NCBI GenBank assembly: GCA_900752285.1
Contig: CAADUW010000001.1
Coordinates: 1 to 8,352 of the forward strand
Origin: an uncultured Oscillospiraceae bacterium
GTDB lineage: Bacteria; Bacillota; Clostridia; Oscillospirales; Oscillospiraceae
Length of the DNA: 8,352 nt
Direction: 5' to 3'
Positions 1 through 6,869 of this stretch are shown here, piece by piece; position 1 is the first letter of the stretch, and every line of letters starts with the position of its first letter. A program made the position numbers and the translations under genes. Below the pieces are notes generated by a model. It searched no databases. It was not told the origin of the DNA and saw nothing but the letters and a program-made list of their open reading frames with translations.

Positions 1-133
1 GAAAAACGAGAAATACATACAGTATTCCTTCGTTTTCCAAACTTTGAATCGGGGCAAAAATCCTGTCTGAGACTTCTTGCCGAATTGCGCGGTGCTGCCT
101 TAGTGCCTCGCGCCTGCCAAACAACAATTTCTC
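1..133. other. Unassigned edge segment, no supported gene
   Basis: This stretch lies to the left of the terminator and I cannot assign it. Several frames are open across it on both strands, which is expected for so short a piece. On the plus strand, frame 2 ends in TGA at 68-70 and could be the tail of a gene entering from the left. Frame 1 stays open until 175-177 but runs straight through the terminator hairpin, so it is unlikely to be coding. On the minus strand an open frame runs to the window edge, but it has no ribosome binding site and starts directly after the terminator. Confidence 0.3.
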
Positions 134-178
134 ATCAAAAAAAATGCGAACCTTTTTGTGGGTTCGCATTTTTTTGAT
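134..178. terminator. Bidirectional rho-independent terminator
   Basis: The stem is TGCGAACC (145-152) pairing perfectly with GGTTCGCA (161-168) around an 8-base loop. It is flanked by eight A on the left and seven T on the right, and then by ATC/GAT arms that extend the symmetry. Read on either strand it gives a GC-rich hairpin followed by a U-tract, so it can stop transcripts from both sides. It sits 6 bases past the permease stop codon and closes the leftward transporter operon. Confidence 0.9.
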
Positions 179-184
179 GTAATT

Positions 185-2242
185 TTATGCTTTCCGTCCG
201 TCGCTTACGATGGAGTAGTAGCTTCCTGCGGTGAACCAATAGATGATGACATAGAACACACCGAACAGCACAAAGGAGCCAATGGTGGTCAGAATGATCA
301 GGGTGAGATTCCGCATGTCAAACAGCTGGAGCATCTTCCAGATCATGGGGAACGCAAACGCCGTGTGGATGCCCGCGGCAAGCAGGGGGGTGAAAAATAC
401 GGTCAGCACCTGAGAATTGACGCTCTTCCGGATGTCGGCTCTGGTCATGCCCACCTTTTGCAGAATGGAGAACCGCGCCTGATCCTCGTACCCCTCGCAG
501 ACCTGTTTGTAGTAAACGATCAGTGCCGTGGCGAAAATGAACACAATGCTCAGCAGAATTCCGATGAAAAACAGAGAACCGTAAATCATGTAGAAATTCT
601 GCCTCTGCTCGGAGCGGGAGACCTCCCGCCAGCTCCGGGCCTTATTGGCAAGATAATCCACCCGGTTCAGGGAATCGGCAAGCTCGTCCTGAATCGTCCA
701 CTGCAAATTGTCGTCACAGCCCAGGTCGTAGGCGTAGCACCATTGCAGGGCGAACAGTGCCGTTCCCGGCTCCTGCTCCAGCTCCAGCTCCAGCAGGGGG
801 AAGATCTGTTCCCAGTCGGAGATCACGACCAGGATGGAAGGAAAGGGATAGTTCTCGGGGTTCAGAATTTCGGGGACGGAAAGACGGTCCCCGGCAACCG
901 CGAAATCCAGGCTGCCGATTGTCAGACGGTCAGAAGGAAAGGTGCAGCCCGAGCAGCCCAGAAGCACCTCTCCCGGCGCGGCGGATACGGAGATCCCACT
1001 GATGGCGCTGTAATCCTCCGCCGTGAGAAAGAAAAGAAATCGCAGATCATTTTCGTAGGTGCCGTCTGTTTTCGCAACCTTTTCCATCAGTGCGGAAGTG
1101 AGTCCCGGTTCAAAGGAATCTCCGGTCTGGAGAGCCGTACTCCGGCAGTACCGAAAGTCCAGCAGGTTCTGCGGTTCCAGCGCATATTTGGAAAAAACGG
1201 CGTCGTAGCCGCTGCGGACCCGGTCAAGGTGTTCGTCATCAAACTCCGATACGTTGTCCACAGACAGGTCGATTTCGCTTCCCCGGATATATCGTTTTTG
1301 CAGGGTATCCTCTGCGCCCATATAGAGGCTGGAGGTGGAAGAAAGCATTACAAGGACCATGGTGGACAGGATGCAGATGGAAGCAAGTCCTGCTCCGTTG
1401 CGTTTCATCCGGAACGCCATGTTGGAGACGGAGACAAAGTGTTCCTTCTGATAATAGTACCGGGGATTTTTCTGAAGCTTCCGGCAGACGGTCACGGAAC
1501 CGGAAATAAACAGAAGGTAGGTCGCCGCAATGACCAGAAGAACCAGCAGGAAGAAAACGCCCACGGCCAGACTGGGGTTCTCAATGGTTACGGCAAAGTA
1601 GTATGCGACTGCCAGCATGATAAGTCCCAGAACGGTCAGGAGGGCTTTGCTCCTGGGGGGCTTTTCACCCAGATTCTCACTTTTCAGCAGGGCGAGGGGA
1701 TCGCTGCGGTAGACCGTCCACAGGGATTTGAGAAGCAGCAGCAGAAAAATCAGTCCGAACATGCCGAGGGCATCGGAAATGCAGTTCCAGGACAGGGTGA
1801 TCCGGTAGTCCAGAGCACCGCGCACGAATTTCAGCAGCAGAAGCTCCGCAAGCTTGGACAGCAGGATCCCGAAGCCAAGACCTGCCGCAAGGCTGAAGGC
1901 AGCCACAAACAGGGTTTCCCACGCGAGGATCCGGGCAATGGCAGACTTCCCCATTCCAAGAACATGATACAGACCGAATTCCTTATTTCGCCGCCGGATC
2001 AGAAAGGAATTGGTATACAGCAGAAACAGCAGGGAAAAGGCGGCGATGACCATCACGCCAAATCCCAGAATGGCCTCCATGACGCCGCCGCCCTTCATCT
2101 GGTGCAGACTGGGGGAGAAGCTCAGAGAGTGGATGATGTAGTACATGCTGACGGCACCGGTGCAGGTTCCGAGGTACGGAAGATACAGCTTCCGATTTTT
2201 CCGGATACCGGTGAGCGCCAGCCGGGGATACAGCGCGGTCAT
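185..2242 (-). CDS. Bce-type ABC transporter permease (FtsX-like, peptide antibiotic detoxification/sensing)
   Basis: This 685-residue integral membrane protein matches the BceB/BceAB-type permeases. By family these work with a BceA ATPase to remove or sense cell-wall-active peptides such as bacitracin and lantibiotics. About ten membrane segments are visible: near residues 20-40, 58-80, 106-128, 152-176, 202-222, 226-247, 283-303, 552-577, 611-632 and 648-670. Two FtsX-like halves flank a large extracytoplasmic domain (about 305-550), the hallmark of this family and the presumed ligand sensor. Family-typical motifs include KLYLPYLG near 18-25, LLYTNSFLIRRRNKEFGLY at 74-92 and the LGMGK that follows, and a cytoplasmic stretch ending ILQKVGMT at 593-600. 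The ATG overlaps the ATPase stop as ATGA and has a GGGAGGGGAGG ribosome binding site just upstream. The substrate is not readable from sequence. A BceB-type assignment is favoured over a LolE/MacB-type exporter by the ten segments and the single large loop. Confidence 0.93.
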   Translation of the reverse strand: MTALYPRLALTGIRKNRKLYLPYLGTCTGAVSMYYIIHSLSFSPSLHQMKGGGVMEAILGFGVMVIAAFSLLFLLYTNSFLIRRRNKEFGLYHVLGMGKSAIARILAWETLFVAAFSLAAGLGFGILLSKLAELLLLKFVRGALDYRITLSWNCISDALGMFGLIFLLLLLKSLWTVYRSDPLALLKSENLGEKPPRSKALLTVLGLIMLAVAYYFAVTIENPSLAVGVFFLLVLLVIAATYLLFISGSVTVCRKLQKNPRYYYQKEHFVSVSNMAFRMKRNGAGLASICILSTMVLVMLSSTSSLYMGAEDTLQKRYIRGSEIDLSVDNVSEFDDEHLDRVRSGYDAVFSKYALEPQNLLDFRYCRSTALQTGDSFEPGLTSALMEKVAKTDGTYENDLRFLFFLTAEDYSAISGISVSAAPGEVLLGCSGCTFPSDRLTIGSLDFAVAGDRLSVPEILNPENYPFPSILVVISDWEQIFPLLELELEQEPGTALFALQWCYAYDLGCDDNLQWTIQDELADSLNRVDYLANKARSWREVSRSEQRQNFYMIYGSLFFIGILLSIVFIFATALIVYYKQVCEGYEDQARFSILQKVGMTRADIRKSVNSQVLTVFFTPLLAAGIHTAFAFPMIWKMLQLFDMRNLTLIILTTIGSFVLFGVFYVIIYWFTAGSYYSIVSDGRKA

Positions 2243-3003
2243 CTGTCCTCCCCTCCCGTCTGGAGCAGGGTCAGGGTATCGGAGATCCGCTGGTAGAGCT
2301 GCTCATGGGTGCCCTCACCCCGGTAAAGCTCGTGGAATACCTGCCCATCCTTGATGAACAGCACCCGGTCGGCGCAGCTGGCAGCCTTCACGGAGTGGGT
2401 GACCATGAGGATGGTCTGTCCGTCCTCGTGAATCCGGTCGAACACCCGCAGCAGCTCGTCGGAGGAGCGGGAATCCAACGCACCGGTAGGCTCGTCGGCA
2501 AGGATCATCTTCGGTTTCATGATAATGGCGCGGGCAACGGCGGCACGCTGCTTCTGCCCGCCGGACACCTCATAGGGATACTTTTTCAGAAGAGTCAGAA
2601 TGCCGAGCTTCTTTGCGATGGGCTCCAGCGCCTCCTGCATCTGGGCGTAGGGAATTCCCGCCAGCACCATGGGCAGAAGGATGTTGTCCTCCAGCGTGAA
2701 GGTGTCCAGCAGATTGAACTCCTGAAAAACAAAGCCCAGATTGTCCCGCCGGAAAGCGGTCAGCTCCTTTTCCTTCAGCTGACTTAAGTCCCGGCTCTCC
2801 AGCAGGACCTGCCCGGAGGTGGGGCGGTCCAGTGCCGCCAGAATGTTGAGCAGGGTGGTCTTTCCGGAGCCGGATTCACCCATGATCGCGGTAAACTCTC
2901 CGCTTTCCACGGAGAAGTTCACATCCCGCAGAGCCTCCACGCTCTGTCCGCCAAAGCGGGATGTGTAGACCTTTTTCAGATGAGATGCGGTTAACAGTCG
3001 CAT
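2239..3003 (-). CDS. Bce-type ABC transporter ATP-binding protein
   Basis: This 254-residue cytoplasmic nucleotide-binding subunit powers the permease encoded immediately downstream. All ABC motifs are intact: Walker A GESGSGKT (42-49), Q-loop glutamine at 94 in FVFQEFNLLD, signature SGGQKQR (147-153), Walker B MILADEP (167-173) with catalytic Glu171, D-loop GALD, and H-loop His203. The FQEFNLLDTFTLEDNILLP-like segment is typical of the MacB/LolD/BceA subfamily. Length matches BceA proteins (about 250). The start ATG at 3003-3001 follows GGAGG at a normal distance. The start lies inside the end of the 33-residue peptide gene, and the stop overlaps the permease start, so the three reading frames are chained. 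No histidine kinase or response regulator is encoded nearby, unlike the classical bceRS-bceAB arrangement. Confidence 0.95.
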   Translation of the reverse strand: MRLLTASHLKKVYTSRFGGQSVEALRDVNFSVESGEFTAIMGESGSGKTTLLNILAALDRPTSGQVLLESRDLSQLKEKELTAFRRDNLGFVFQEFNLLDTFTLEDNILLPMVLAGIPYAQMQEALEPIAKKLGILTLLKKYPYEVSGGQKQRAAVARAIIMKPKMILADEPTGALDSRSSDELLRVFDRIHEDGQTILMVTHSVKAASCADRVLFIKDGQVFHELYRGEGTHEQLYQRISDTLTLLQTGGEDR

Positions 3004-3092
3004 TGTTTGTTTCCTCCACGGTTCGGTATGTGATTTCGAAGCAGAAAAACTGCGGTCAAAAACAGGATCAGAAGAAGCAGATTCTTTTTCAT
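2991..3092 (-). CDS. Small hydrophobic membrane peptide (33 aa) leading the transporter operon
   Basis: A short open frame begins at ATG 3092-3090 and ends with TAA at 2993-2991, overlapping the ATPase start by 13 bases in another frame. It begins MKKNLLLLILFLTAV and continues with FLLRNHIP: a two-lysine N-terminus, one hydrophobic segment of about 15 residues (4-18), then a polar tail rich in Asn, Arg and Cys. A good ribosome binding site (AGAAAGGA) stands 8-12 bases before the ATG. It could be a single-pass membrane microprotein that works with the transporter, or a leader peptide whose translation feeds the ATPase start. The C-terminal residues are partly dictated by the overlapping GGAGG and start of the ATPase gene, so only the N-terminal hydrophobic part is likely to be under protein-level selection. 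I know of no named family for it. Confidence 0.55.
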   Translation of the reverse strand: MKKNLLLLILFLTAVFLLRNHIPNRGGNKQCDC

Positions 3093-3124
3093 GAGTTGTT
3101 TCCTTTCTTTTGGGTTACGTCCAC

Positions 3125-3153
3125 ATTCTAGCATGCGGGCAGGAAACACTTCC
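3125..3153 (-). promoter_or_regulatory. Candidate extended -10 promoter of the small peptide/ABC transporter operon
   Basis: On the minus strand TAGAAT (3130-3125) is preceded by TGC, giving the extended -10 form TGnTAnAAT. At 17 bases upstream the -35 position reads GGAAGT, a poor match. A weak -35 with a good extended -10 is common at activator-dependent promoters. Predicted initiation near 3118 leaves a leader of about 25 bases before the 33-residue peptide start. Confidence 0.45.
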
Positions 3154-3185
3154 ATGGCTTCTTCTTACAACCGCACAGGAAAAAC

Positions 3186-3199
3186 GAACAGTTCTGTCA
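3186..3199 (-). promoter_or_regulatory. Possible BceR-type operator (TGACA-N4-TGTTC)
   Basis: On the minus strand the sequence reads TGACA GAAC TGTTC, with its centre about 75 bases upstream of the predicted transcription start of the transporter operon. It resembles the binding motif recalled for BceR-like response regulators (TNACA-N4-TGTAA), matching eight of the nine specified bases apart from the final AA, where TC is found. It lies in the upstream-activator position. The match is short, and such a motif occurs often by chance, so this is only a candidate. Confidence 0.3.
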
Positions 3200-3283
3200 C
3201 AATTGGAAAATGCGGTTTCGCTCCGGCAAGGTATCCACGACACCTTGTTATTCCGCACCGGTTCGCAGACTGGTGTGGCCTCC

Positions 3284-3300
3284 GGGGCGAAAGCCGCCCC
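3284..3300. repeat. GC-rich hairpin, possible interspersed intergenic repeat
   Basis: GGGGCG (3284-3289) pairs with CGCCCC (3295-3300) around a five-base loop, 29 bases downstream of the mnmE stop. No T-tract follows on either strand, so it is not a standard terminator. On the minus strand it reads GTAGGGGCGGC..., a pattern I associate from memory with short interspersed repeats between genes in gut clostridia. Copy number cannot be tested within one window. The rest of the gap from 3154 to 3328 shows no gene, apart from the operator candidate listed separately. Confidence 0.35.
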
Positions 3301-3328
3301 TACAGCCCTCCGTCGATACGTCGTGCGC

Positions 3329-4690
3329 TTACTTTCCCACGCAAAACCTTTGGAAAATTCTTGCAGTGATGTCCTCCCGGACGGTGGCACCGGTGACTTC
3401 ACCCATGGCTTCCATGGCTTCCTCCACATCCGTCAGCACCGCGTCCGGGGTCTGCCCCAGCTGCAGGCCCTGCAGCGCACGCAGAAGAGCCTCATAGGCT
3501 CTGCGGCAGGCGTCAAACTGCCTCGGGTTGGTCAGAATGGAGCCATCGCAGGGGAGCACGCCGGCAAAGAGTGCGTCCACCGCATCCTTCATGAGGTCAA
3601 GCCCCTCACCGGTGGCGGCGCTGATGGGGATGACGGTCAGGAAGGGCAGGTCACCGGGCACAACTGCGCTGCCCAGATCGGACTTGTTGATGAGGGCAAT
3701 GGCATTGGGCGCGTCCAGACAGAGAGCAATGATGGACCGATCCTCTTCTGTGAGGGGGACGGAGCCGTCGCAGACAAAAATGGCAAGTTCCGCTTCCTCC
3801 AGCGCCTTCCGGGACCGTGCAACACCCATGGCTTCCACCTTGTCCTCCGTTTCCCGGATGCCTGCCGTGTCGATGAGTCGAAGCCGGGTGGAGCCTGCCA
3901 TGACGGTTTCCTCCACCGTATCCCGGGTGGTGCCGGGGATCTCCGTTACGATTGCCCGGTCACAACCGGCCAACGCGTTCAACAGACTGGATTTTCCTAC
4001 GTTGGGACGCCCGACAATGGCAGCCCTCACGCCCTGTCGGAGGATCCGTCCCTGTCCATAGGTCTGTAAAATTTCATATAGCGACTTGGCGTCCCGGCGC
4101 AGGGAAGCACGGTAATTGGAGAGACCAAAGTCCGCGATGTCCTCGTCCGGATAGTCCAGAACCGCATGAAAATGACTGCAAATATTCACAAGATCATCGT
4201 AAATGGGTGCAAACGCCTGCTGAAGTTTTCCGACAACCTGCCCGGCGGCGTTGGCGGCGGCGTCGGCAGTGTCCGCCTCAATCAGGTCGATCACCGCTTC
4301 CGCCTGGGTCAGGTCCAACTTGCCGTTCAGAAAGGCCCGCTTGGTGAATTCACCCCGCTCGGCGGGCCTTGCGCCTGCCCGATACAGGGCGTCCAGGCCT
4401 GCCGCCAGCACGGCGGGGGAGCCATGGCAGTGAAATTCCACCGTGTCCTCTCCCGTATAGCTGTGGGGAGCGCGGGAGACCGCTGCCATACACTGGTCAA
4501 TGGCGCGGCCCTGTACATCCCGCAGGACTCCGAGGATCAGCTTCCGGTTGGGCGCCTCCGCCAGGGGTTGCCCGGACTGCGCGGAAAAGACCTGACCGGC
4601 AATGGAAATGCAGTTTTCACCTGACAGTCGGAGAATGCCGATGGCGCTGACGGTGTTTCCGGTGGAAATTGCCGCAATAGGATGAGCCAT
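3329..4690 (-). CDS. mnmE: tRNA uridine-5-carboxymethylaminomethyl modification GTPase MnmE (TrmE)
   Basis: MnmE, with MnmG, makes the (carboxymethyl)aminomethyl group on the wobble uridine (U34) of certain tRNAs, using a folate-derived one-carbon unit and GTP hydrolysis. The 453 residues match the usual length. The N-terminal folate-binding domain (about 1-120) includes AAISTGNTVSAIGILRLSG, and the family hallmark GEFTKRAFLNGKLDLTQAEA lies at 113-132. The helical domain is interrupted by the G domain: G1 GRPNVGKS (227-234), G2 GTTRD (253-257), G3 DTAG (274-277), G4 NKSD (335-338) and G5 ISAATGEG (356-363). The protein ends FCVGK, carrying the C-terminal C-x-GK motif with the essential cysteine (450). 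The start at 4690-4688 is chosen because MAHPIAAISTG is the conserved beginning and AGGAGGAGG precedes it; an in-frame extension to 4810 overlaps the Nudix gene and has no homologous character. It lies 2 bases after that gene. Confidence 0.98.
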   Translation of the reverse strand: MAHPIAAISTGNTVSAIGILRLSGENCISIAGQVFSAQSGQPLAEAPNRKLILGVLRDVQGRAIDQCMAAVSRAPHSYTGEDTVEFHCHGSPAVLAAGLDALYRAGARPAERGEFTKRAFLNGKLDLTQAEAVIDLIEADTADAAANAAGQVVGKLQQAFAPIYDDLVNICSHFHAVLDYPDEDIADFGLSNYRASLRRDAKSLYEILQTYGQGRILRQGVRAAIVGRPNVGKSSLLNALAGCDRAIVTEIPGTTRDTVEETVMAGSTRLRLIDTAGIRETEDKVEAMGVARSRKALEEAELAIFVCDGSVPLTEEDRSIIALCLDAPNAIALINKSDLGSAVVPGDLPFLTVIPISAATGEGLDLMKDAVDALFAGVLPCDGSILTNPRQFDACRRAYEALLRALQGLQLGQTPDAVLTDVEEAMEAMGEVTGATVREDITARIFQRFCVGK

Positions 4691-4692
4691 GT

Positions 4693-5313
4693 TCAAACCT
4701 CCTCCTGTGCGTCCAGAAAGGCCAGAGGATCCCCGGGGTCTGCCAGAAAGTGCATCAGCATGTAGCCGCACATGAGGGAGACCTTTTCCTCCCGCAGGAT
4801 CCGGCGGCATTCCGCCCGGTCTGCCAGCACCACCTGAATGTCCTCGGAGGCCTCCTGATGGCAGCTGGTGGGGGTGCCGGTGCAGTAGCCGAATACGGTC
4901 CCGCAGCTTTCGTCGGTCATGCCCACGGTGGTAAACAGGGGCTTGCTGTATGCGCCGCTGTCCTTCGGGATCAGCGTCAGTCCGGTTTCTTCGTACATTT
5001 CCCGGACTCCGGCGGAAACCGGATCTTCGCCCTTTTCCACCAGTCCCGCGGGAAACTCATATACGTAGTCCCCGATGGGATAACGGTACTGCCGGATCAG
5101 GACGACCCGATCCTTCCGTTCCCCGTAAACGCCGTAAAGAATGACACCGTCGGGCTGATTTTCCTTTGTGACCGCTTTCAGAGCTGCGGGATCACGGGTT
5201 CTGGACGCCATGTAATAGGGACTGACCCGTCCGTCCCGGTGAACGGCTTCCAGTTCATAAAGGTTCAGAAAGCGGGTACTTGTCAGCTTCCTGATTGTTC
5301 CGATACTGCTCAT
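4693..5313 (-). CDS. Nudix hydrolase, ADP-ribose pyrophosphatase type
   Basis: This 206-residue cytoplasmic hydrolase should cleave a nucleoside diphosphate linked to another group, most likely ADP-ribose or another nucleotide sugar, using a divalent metal. The Nudix box is complete at residues 90-112: G, five residues, E96, seven residues, REMYEETGL, with the metal-binding glutamates in the REMYEE portion. The preceding YVYEFPAG (83-90) is characteristic of the NudF/ADPRase group, and YRYPIGDYVYEFPAG resembles RQYR-x-P-x-EFPAG of that group. A second acidic stretch follows at GMTDE (131-135). Length fits (about 180-210). The start has GGAGG 8 bases upstream. It is the first gene of an operon with mnmE; I know of no shared pathway, so the pairing may be only transcriptional. 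Exact substrate is uncertain. Confidence 0.92.
   Translation of the reverse strand: MSSIGTIRKLTSTRFLNLYELEAVHRDGRVSPYYMASRTRDPAALKAVTKENQPDGVILYGVYGERKDRVVLIRQYRYPIGDYVYEFPAGLVEKGEDPVSAGVREMYEETGLTLIPKDSGAYSKPLFTTVGMTDESCGTVFGYCTGTPTSCHQEASEDIQVVLADRAECRRILREEKVSLMCGYMLMHFLADPGDPLAFLDAQEEV
4698..4706 (-). promoter_or_regulatory. mnmE: Ribosome binding site fixing the mnmE start
   Basis: On the minus strand AGGAGGAGG ends 7 bases before ATG 4690-4688. It lies inside the last codons of the Nudix gene, which indicates coupled translation and supports this start over the upstream in-frame extension. Confidence 0.8.
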
Positions 5314-5339
5314 AGAGAATTCCTCCGTTTCTTCTGCTT

Positions 5340-5368
5340 ACTATAGCATTCCTTCCGAAAAAATGCAA
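5340..5368 (-). promoter_or_regulatory. Vegetative-type promoter of the Nudix-mnmE operon
   Basis: On the minus strand TATAGT (5345-5340), preceded by TGC, forms an extended -10 element. A 17-base spacer separates it from TTGCAT (5368-5363), which keeps only the TTG of the -35 consensus. Initiation near 5333 would leave a leader of about 20 bases carrying the GGAGG site of the Nudix gene. Confidence 0.6.
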
Positions 5369-5376
5369 TCCCGCCC

Positions 5377-5405
5377 ACATATTCCCTGCCATTCCGGGCA
5401 TAATT
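5377..5405 (+). promoter_or_regulatory. Candidate forespore (sigma-G/F-like) promoter of the ger operon
   Basis: ACATA (5377-5381) and CATAATT (5399-5405) are separated by 17 bases. Against the sigma-G form recalled from Bacillus subtilis (GHATR, 17-18 bases, CATnnTA), four of five and four of five specified positions match. Germinant-receptor operons are normally transcribed by sigma-G in the forespore, so the location fits. A sigma-A reading (CATAAT as -10) lacks any usable -35. The match is suggestive only. Confidence 0.4.
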
Positions 5406-5420
5406 CCCGTAGCAATGCAA

Positions 5421-5429
5421 GGGAGGAGG
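5421..5429 (+). promoter_or_regulatory. Ribosome binding site fixing a GTG start for the GerA-family gene
   Basis: GGGAGGAGG ends 6 bases before GTG at 5436. The alternative ATG at 5415 has no purine-rich site upstream and would place this motif inside the coding region, so GTG is preferred. Confidence 0.75.
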
Positions 5430-5435
5430 CTGCCT

Positions 5436-6869
5436 GTGGAGGAACCGAAGGACGCGCTGACGGACGCGGGCATCCGTGCGCTTTTTGACGGCGCCGGGGA
5501 CTTTATTGCCCGGGAGCTTTCCTGCGCCGGACATACCCTCTATGCCTATGCCCTTGACGGACTGACCTCCGGTGCGGATACCTCGGAATATGTGATCCGC
5601 CCCATTTCGGACAATCTGTCGGCGGATACCATGGAGGGACTGTATGCGCAGGCGCTGACCGGCTGCATCTATAATAGTGTGGCGGATCCCTGTAAGGATC
5701 TGAACACGGCCGCACTGAAGCTGGTGAACGGATTCTGCGTAGTGCTGTTTCCCGGGGCGGGAGCCATTGCTTTCGAGGTCAAGACCGGCGAAAAGCGGGG
5801 CCTGTCCGCACCGGAAATGGAAAATACCGTCAAGGGTCCCAAGGATGCCTTTACGGAAACCGTCCGCACCAATACCAGCCTGATCCGCCGCCATCTGCGC
5901 ACCCCTGACCTCCGTCTGCGGGAAACCAGAGTGGGAAAGCAGAGCCTCACCAACGTGACCGTCGCCTGGATCCGGGGAATTACGGACCCGGAGCTGGTGG
6001 AGCGGATGAATAAACGGCTGGATGCCATTGACATCGACGGCTTTTTGTCTCCGGCGGCGGTGGAGGAATATGTGACCGGCTCCCGGACGACTGCGTTCCC
6101 GCTGCTGCGATGCACGGAACGGACGGACACTTTCTGCGCCGGACTGCTGGACGGACGGGTGGGACTGCTGGTGGACGGCATTCCGCTGGGCTATCTGGCA
6201 CCGGCGGAGCTGGGGTATCTCATGGACAGCCCGGAGGATCGGGGACGGGACTACATTTCCGCTTCCTGCATTCGGGTGCTGCGGTATGCCGCGCTGCTGC
6301 TGAGCCTGCTCCTGCCGGGATTCTATATTTCCATGGCGGTATTTCATCAGGAGATGATTCCCCTTGCCCTGTTGCGGGCAATGATCGAAAGCAAGGAGAA
6401 TGTGCCGTTTTCCACGGTGCTGGAGGTACTGGGACTGCTGGCGGCCTTTGAACTTCTGCAGGAGTCCGGCATTCATCTGCCGCAGGCAATCGGGCAGTCC
6501 GTTTCCATTGTGGGCGGAATCGTGGTCGGAACGGCGGCGGTGGAGGCGGGGCTGATCTCTCCGGCGGCGCTGATCGCCGTGAGTATTGCGGGAGTGTGCG
6601 GCTTCGTACTGCCCAATCGGGATCTGGCGGATGCCGTTCGGATGTGGCGGTTTGCCCTTGCGGTGCTGGGGGCCGCCGCGGGACTGTTCGGCGTGACGGC
6701 GGGGCTGATTGCCCTGATCGTGCACCTGTCCGGACTGCAATGCCTGGGCACAGCATATCTGACGCCCTTTCCGGGATCCGGTAAAAGTCCGGTGCTGCGG
6801 GAGCGGCTGGTGCTGGATAAGTTTCGTCCGCTGCATCTGCACCCCCGGGATTGGAGAAAACAGAAATGA
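5436..6869 (+). CDS. GerA-family spore germination protein (germinant receptor A subunit)
   Basis: This 477-residue membrane protein belongs to the GerAA/GerKA family, the A subunit of nutrient germinant receptors in the spore inner membrane. It has a large N-terminal soluble part (about 1-280), then several membrane segments near 282-302, 326-343, 354-376, 379-394 and 403-430. Family landmarks include [11 protein letters not shown] (36-46), [19 protein letters not shown] (134-152), TERTD (227-231), [11 protein letters not shown] (240-250, matching the family's GRV-x-I-x-VDGTP), a proline motif LLPGFYISM (292-300) before EMIPLALL, and [19 protein letters not shown] (339-357), equivalent to the family's LREAG-x-RLP-x-x-x-G. 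It ends with the typical YLTPFP. Length is close to Bacillus GerAA (about 480). Its stop overlaps the next ATG (ATGA), and C and B partners follow, supporting a receptor operon. The related SpoVAF cannot be fully excluded, but the C and B neighbours argue for a receptor. Confidence 0.92.
   Translation: MEEPKDALTDAGIRALFDGAGDFIARELSCAGHTLYAYALDGLTSGADTSEYVIRPISDNLSADTMEGLYAQALTGCIYNSVADPCKDLNTAALKLVNGFCVVLFPGAGAIAFEVKTGEKRGLSAPEMENTVKGPKDAFTETVRTNTSLIRRHLRTPDLRLRETRVGKQSLTNVTVAWIRGITDPELVERMNKRLDAIDIDGFLSPAAVEEYVTGSRTTAFPLLRCTERTDTFCAGLLDGRVGLLVDGIPLGYLAPAELGYLMDSPEDRGRDYISASCIRVLRYAALLLSLLLPGFYISMAVFHQEMIPLALLRAMIESKENVPFSTVLEVLGLLAAFELLQESGIHLPQAIGQSVSIVGGIVVGTAAVEAGLISPAALIAVSIAGVCGFVLPNRDLADAVRMWRFALAVLGAAAGLFGVTAGLIALIVHLSGLQCLGTAYLTPFPGSGKSPVLRERLVLDKFRPLHLHPRDWRKQK

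Noticed and set aside
158..2296. A 712-residue open frame on the plus strand, slightly longer than the permease gene opposite it
   Set aside because: It is the antisense of a clear BceB-type permease. Its translation is rich in Gly, Gln, His and Lys with no domain or membrane pattern, and it starts inside the terminator.
3284..3300. Hairpin after mnmE as a rho-independent terminator
   Set aside because: The stem is short and no T-tract follows on the minus strand, so it was listed as a possible repeat.
3110..4069. A 319-residue plus-strand open frame opposite the 3' half of mnmE
   Set aside because: It is antisense to a textbook MnmE G domain and has no motif of its own or convincing ribosome binding site.
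4691..4810. A 40-residue N-terminal extension of MnmE
   Set aside because: It overlaps the Nudix coding sequence in another frame, is Gly/Arg/Pro-rich, and the conserved MnmE start with AGGAGGAGG lies at 4690.
5415..5435. ATG at 5415 as the start of the GerA-family gene
   Set aside because: It has no ribosome binding site, and the strong GGGAGGAGG would fall inside the gene; GTG at 5436 is correctly spaced.
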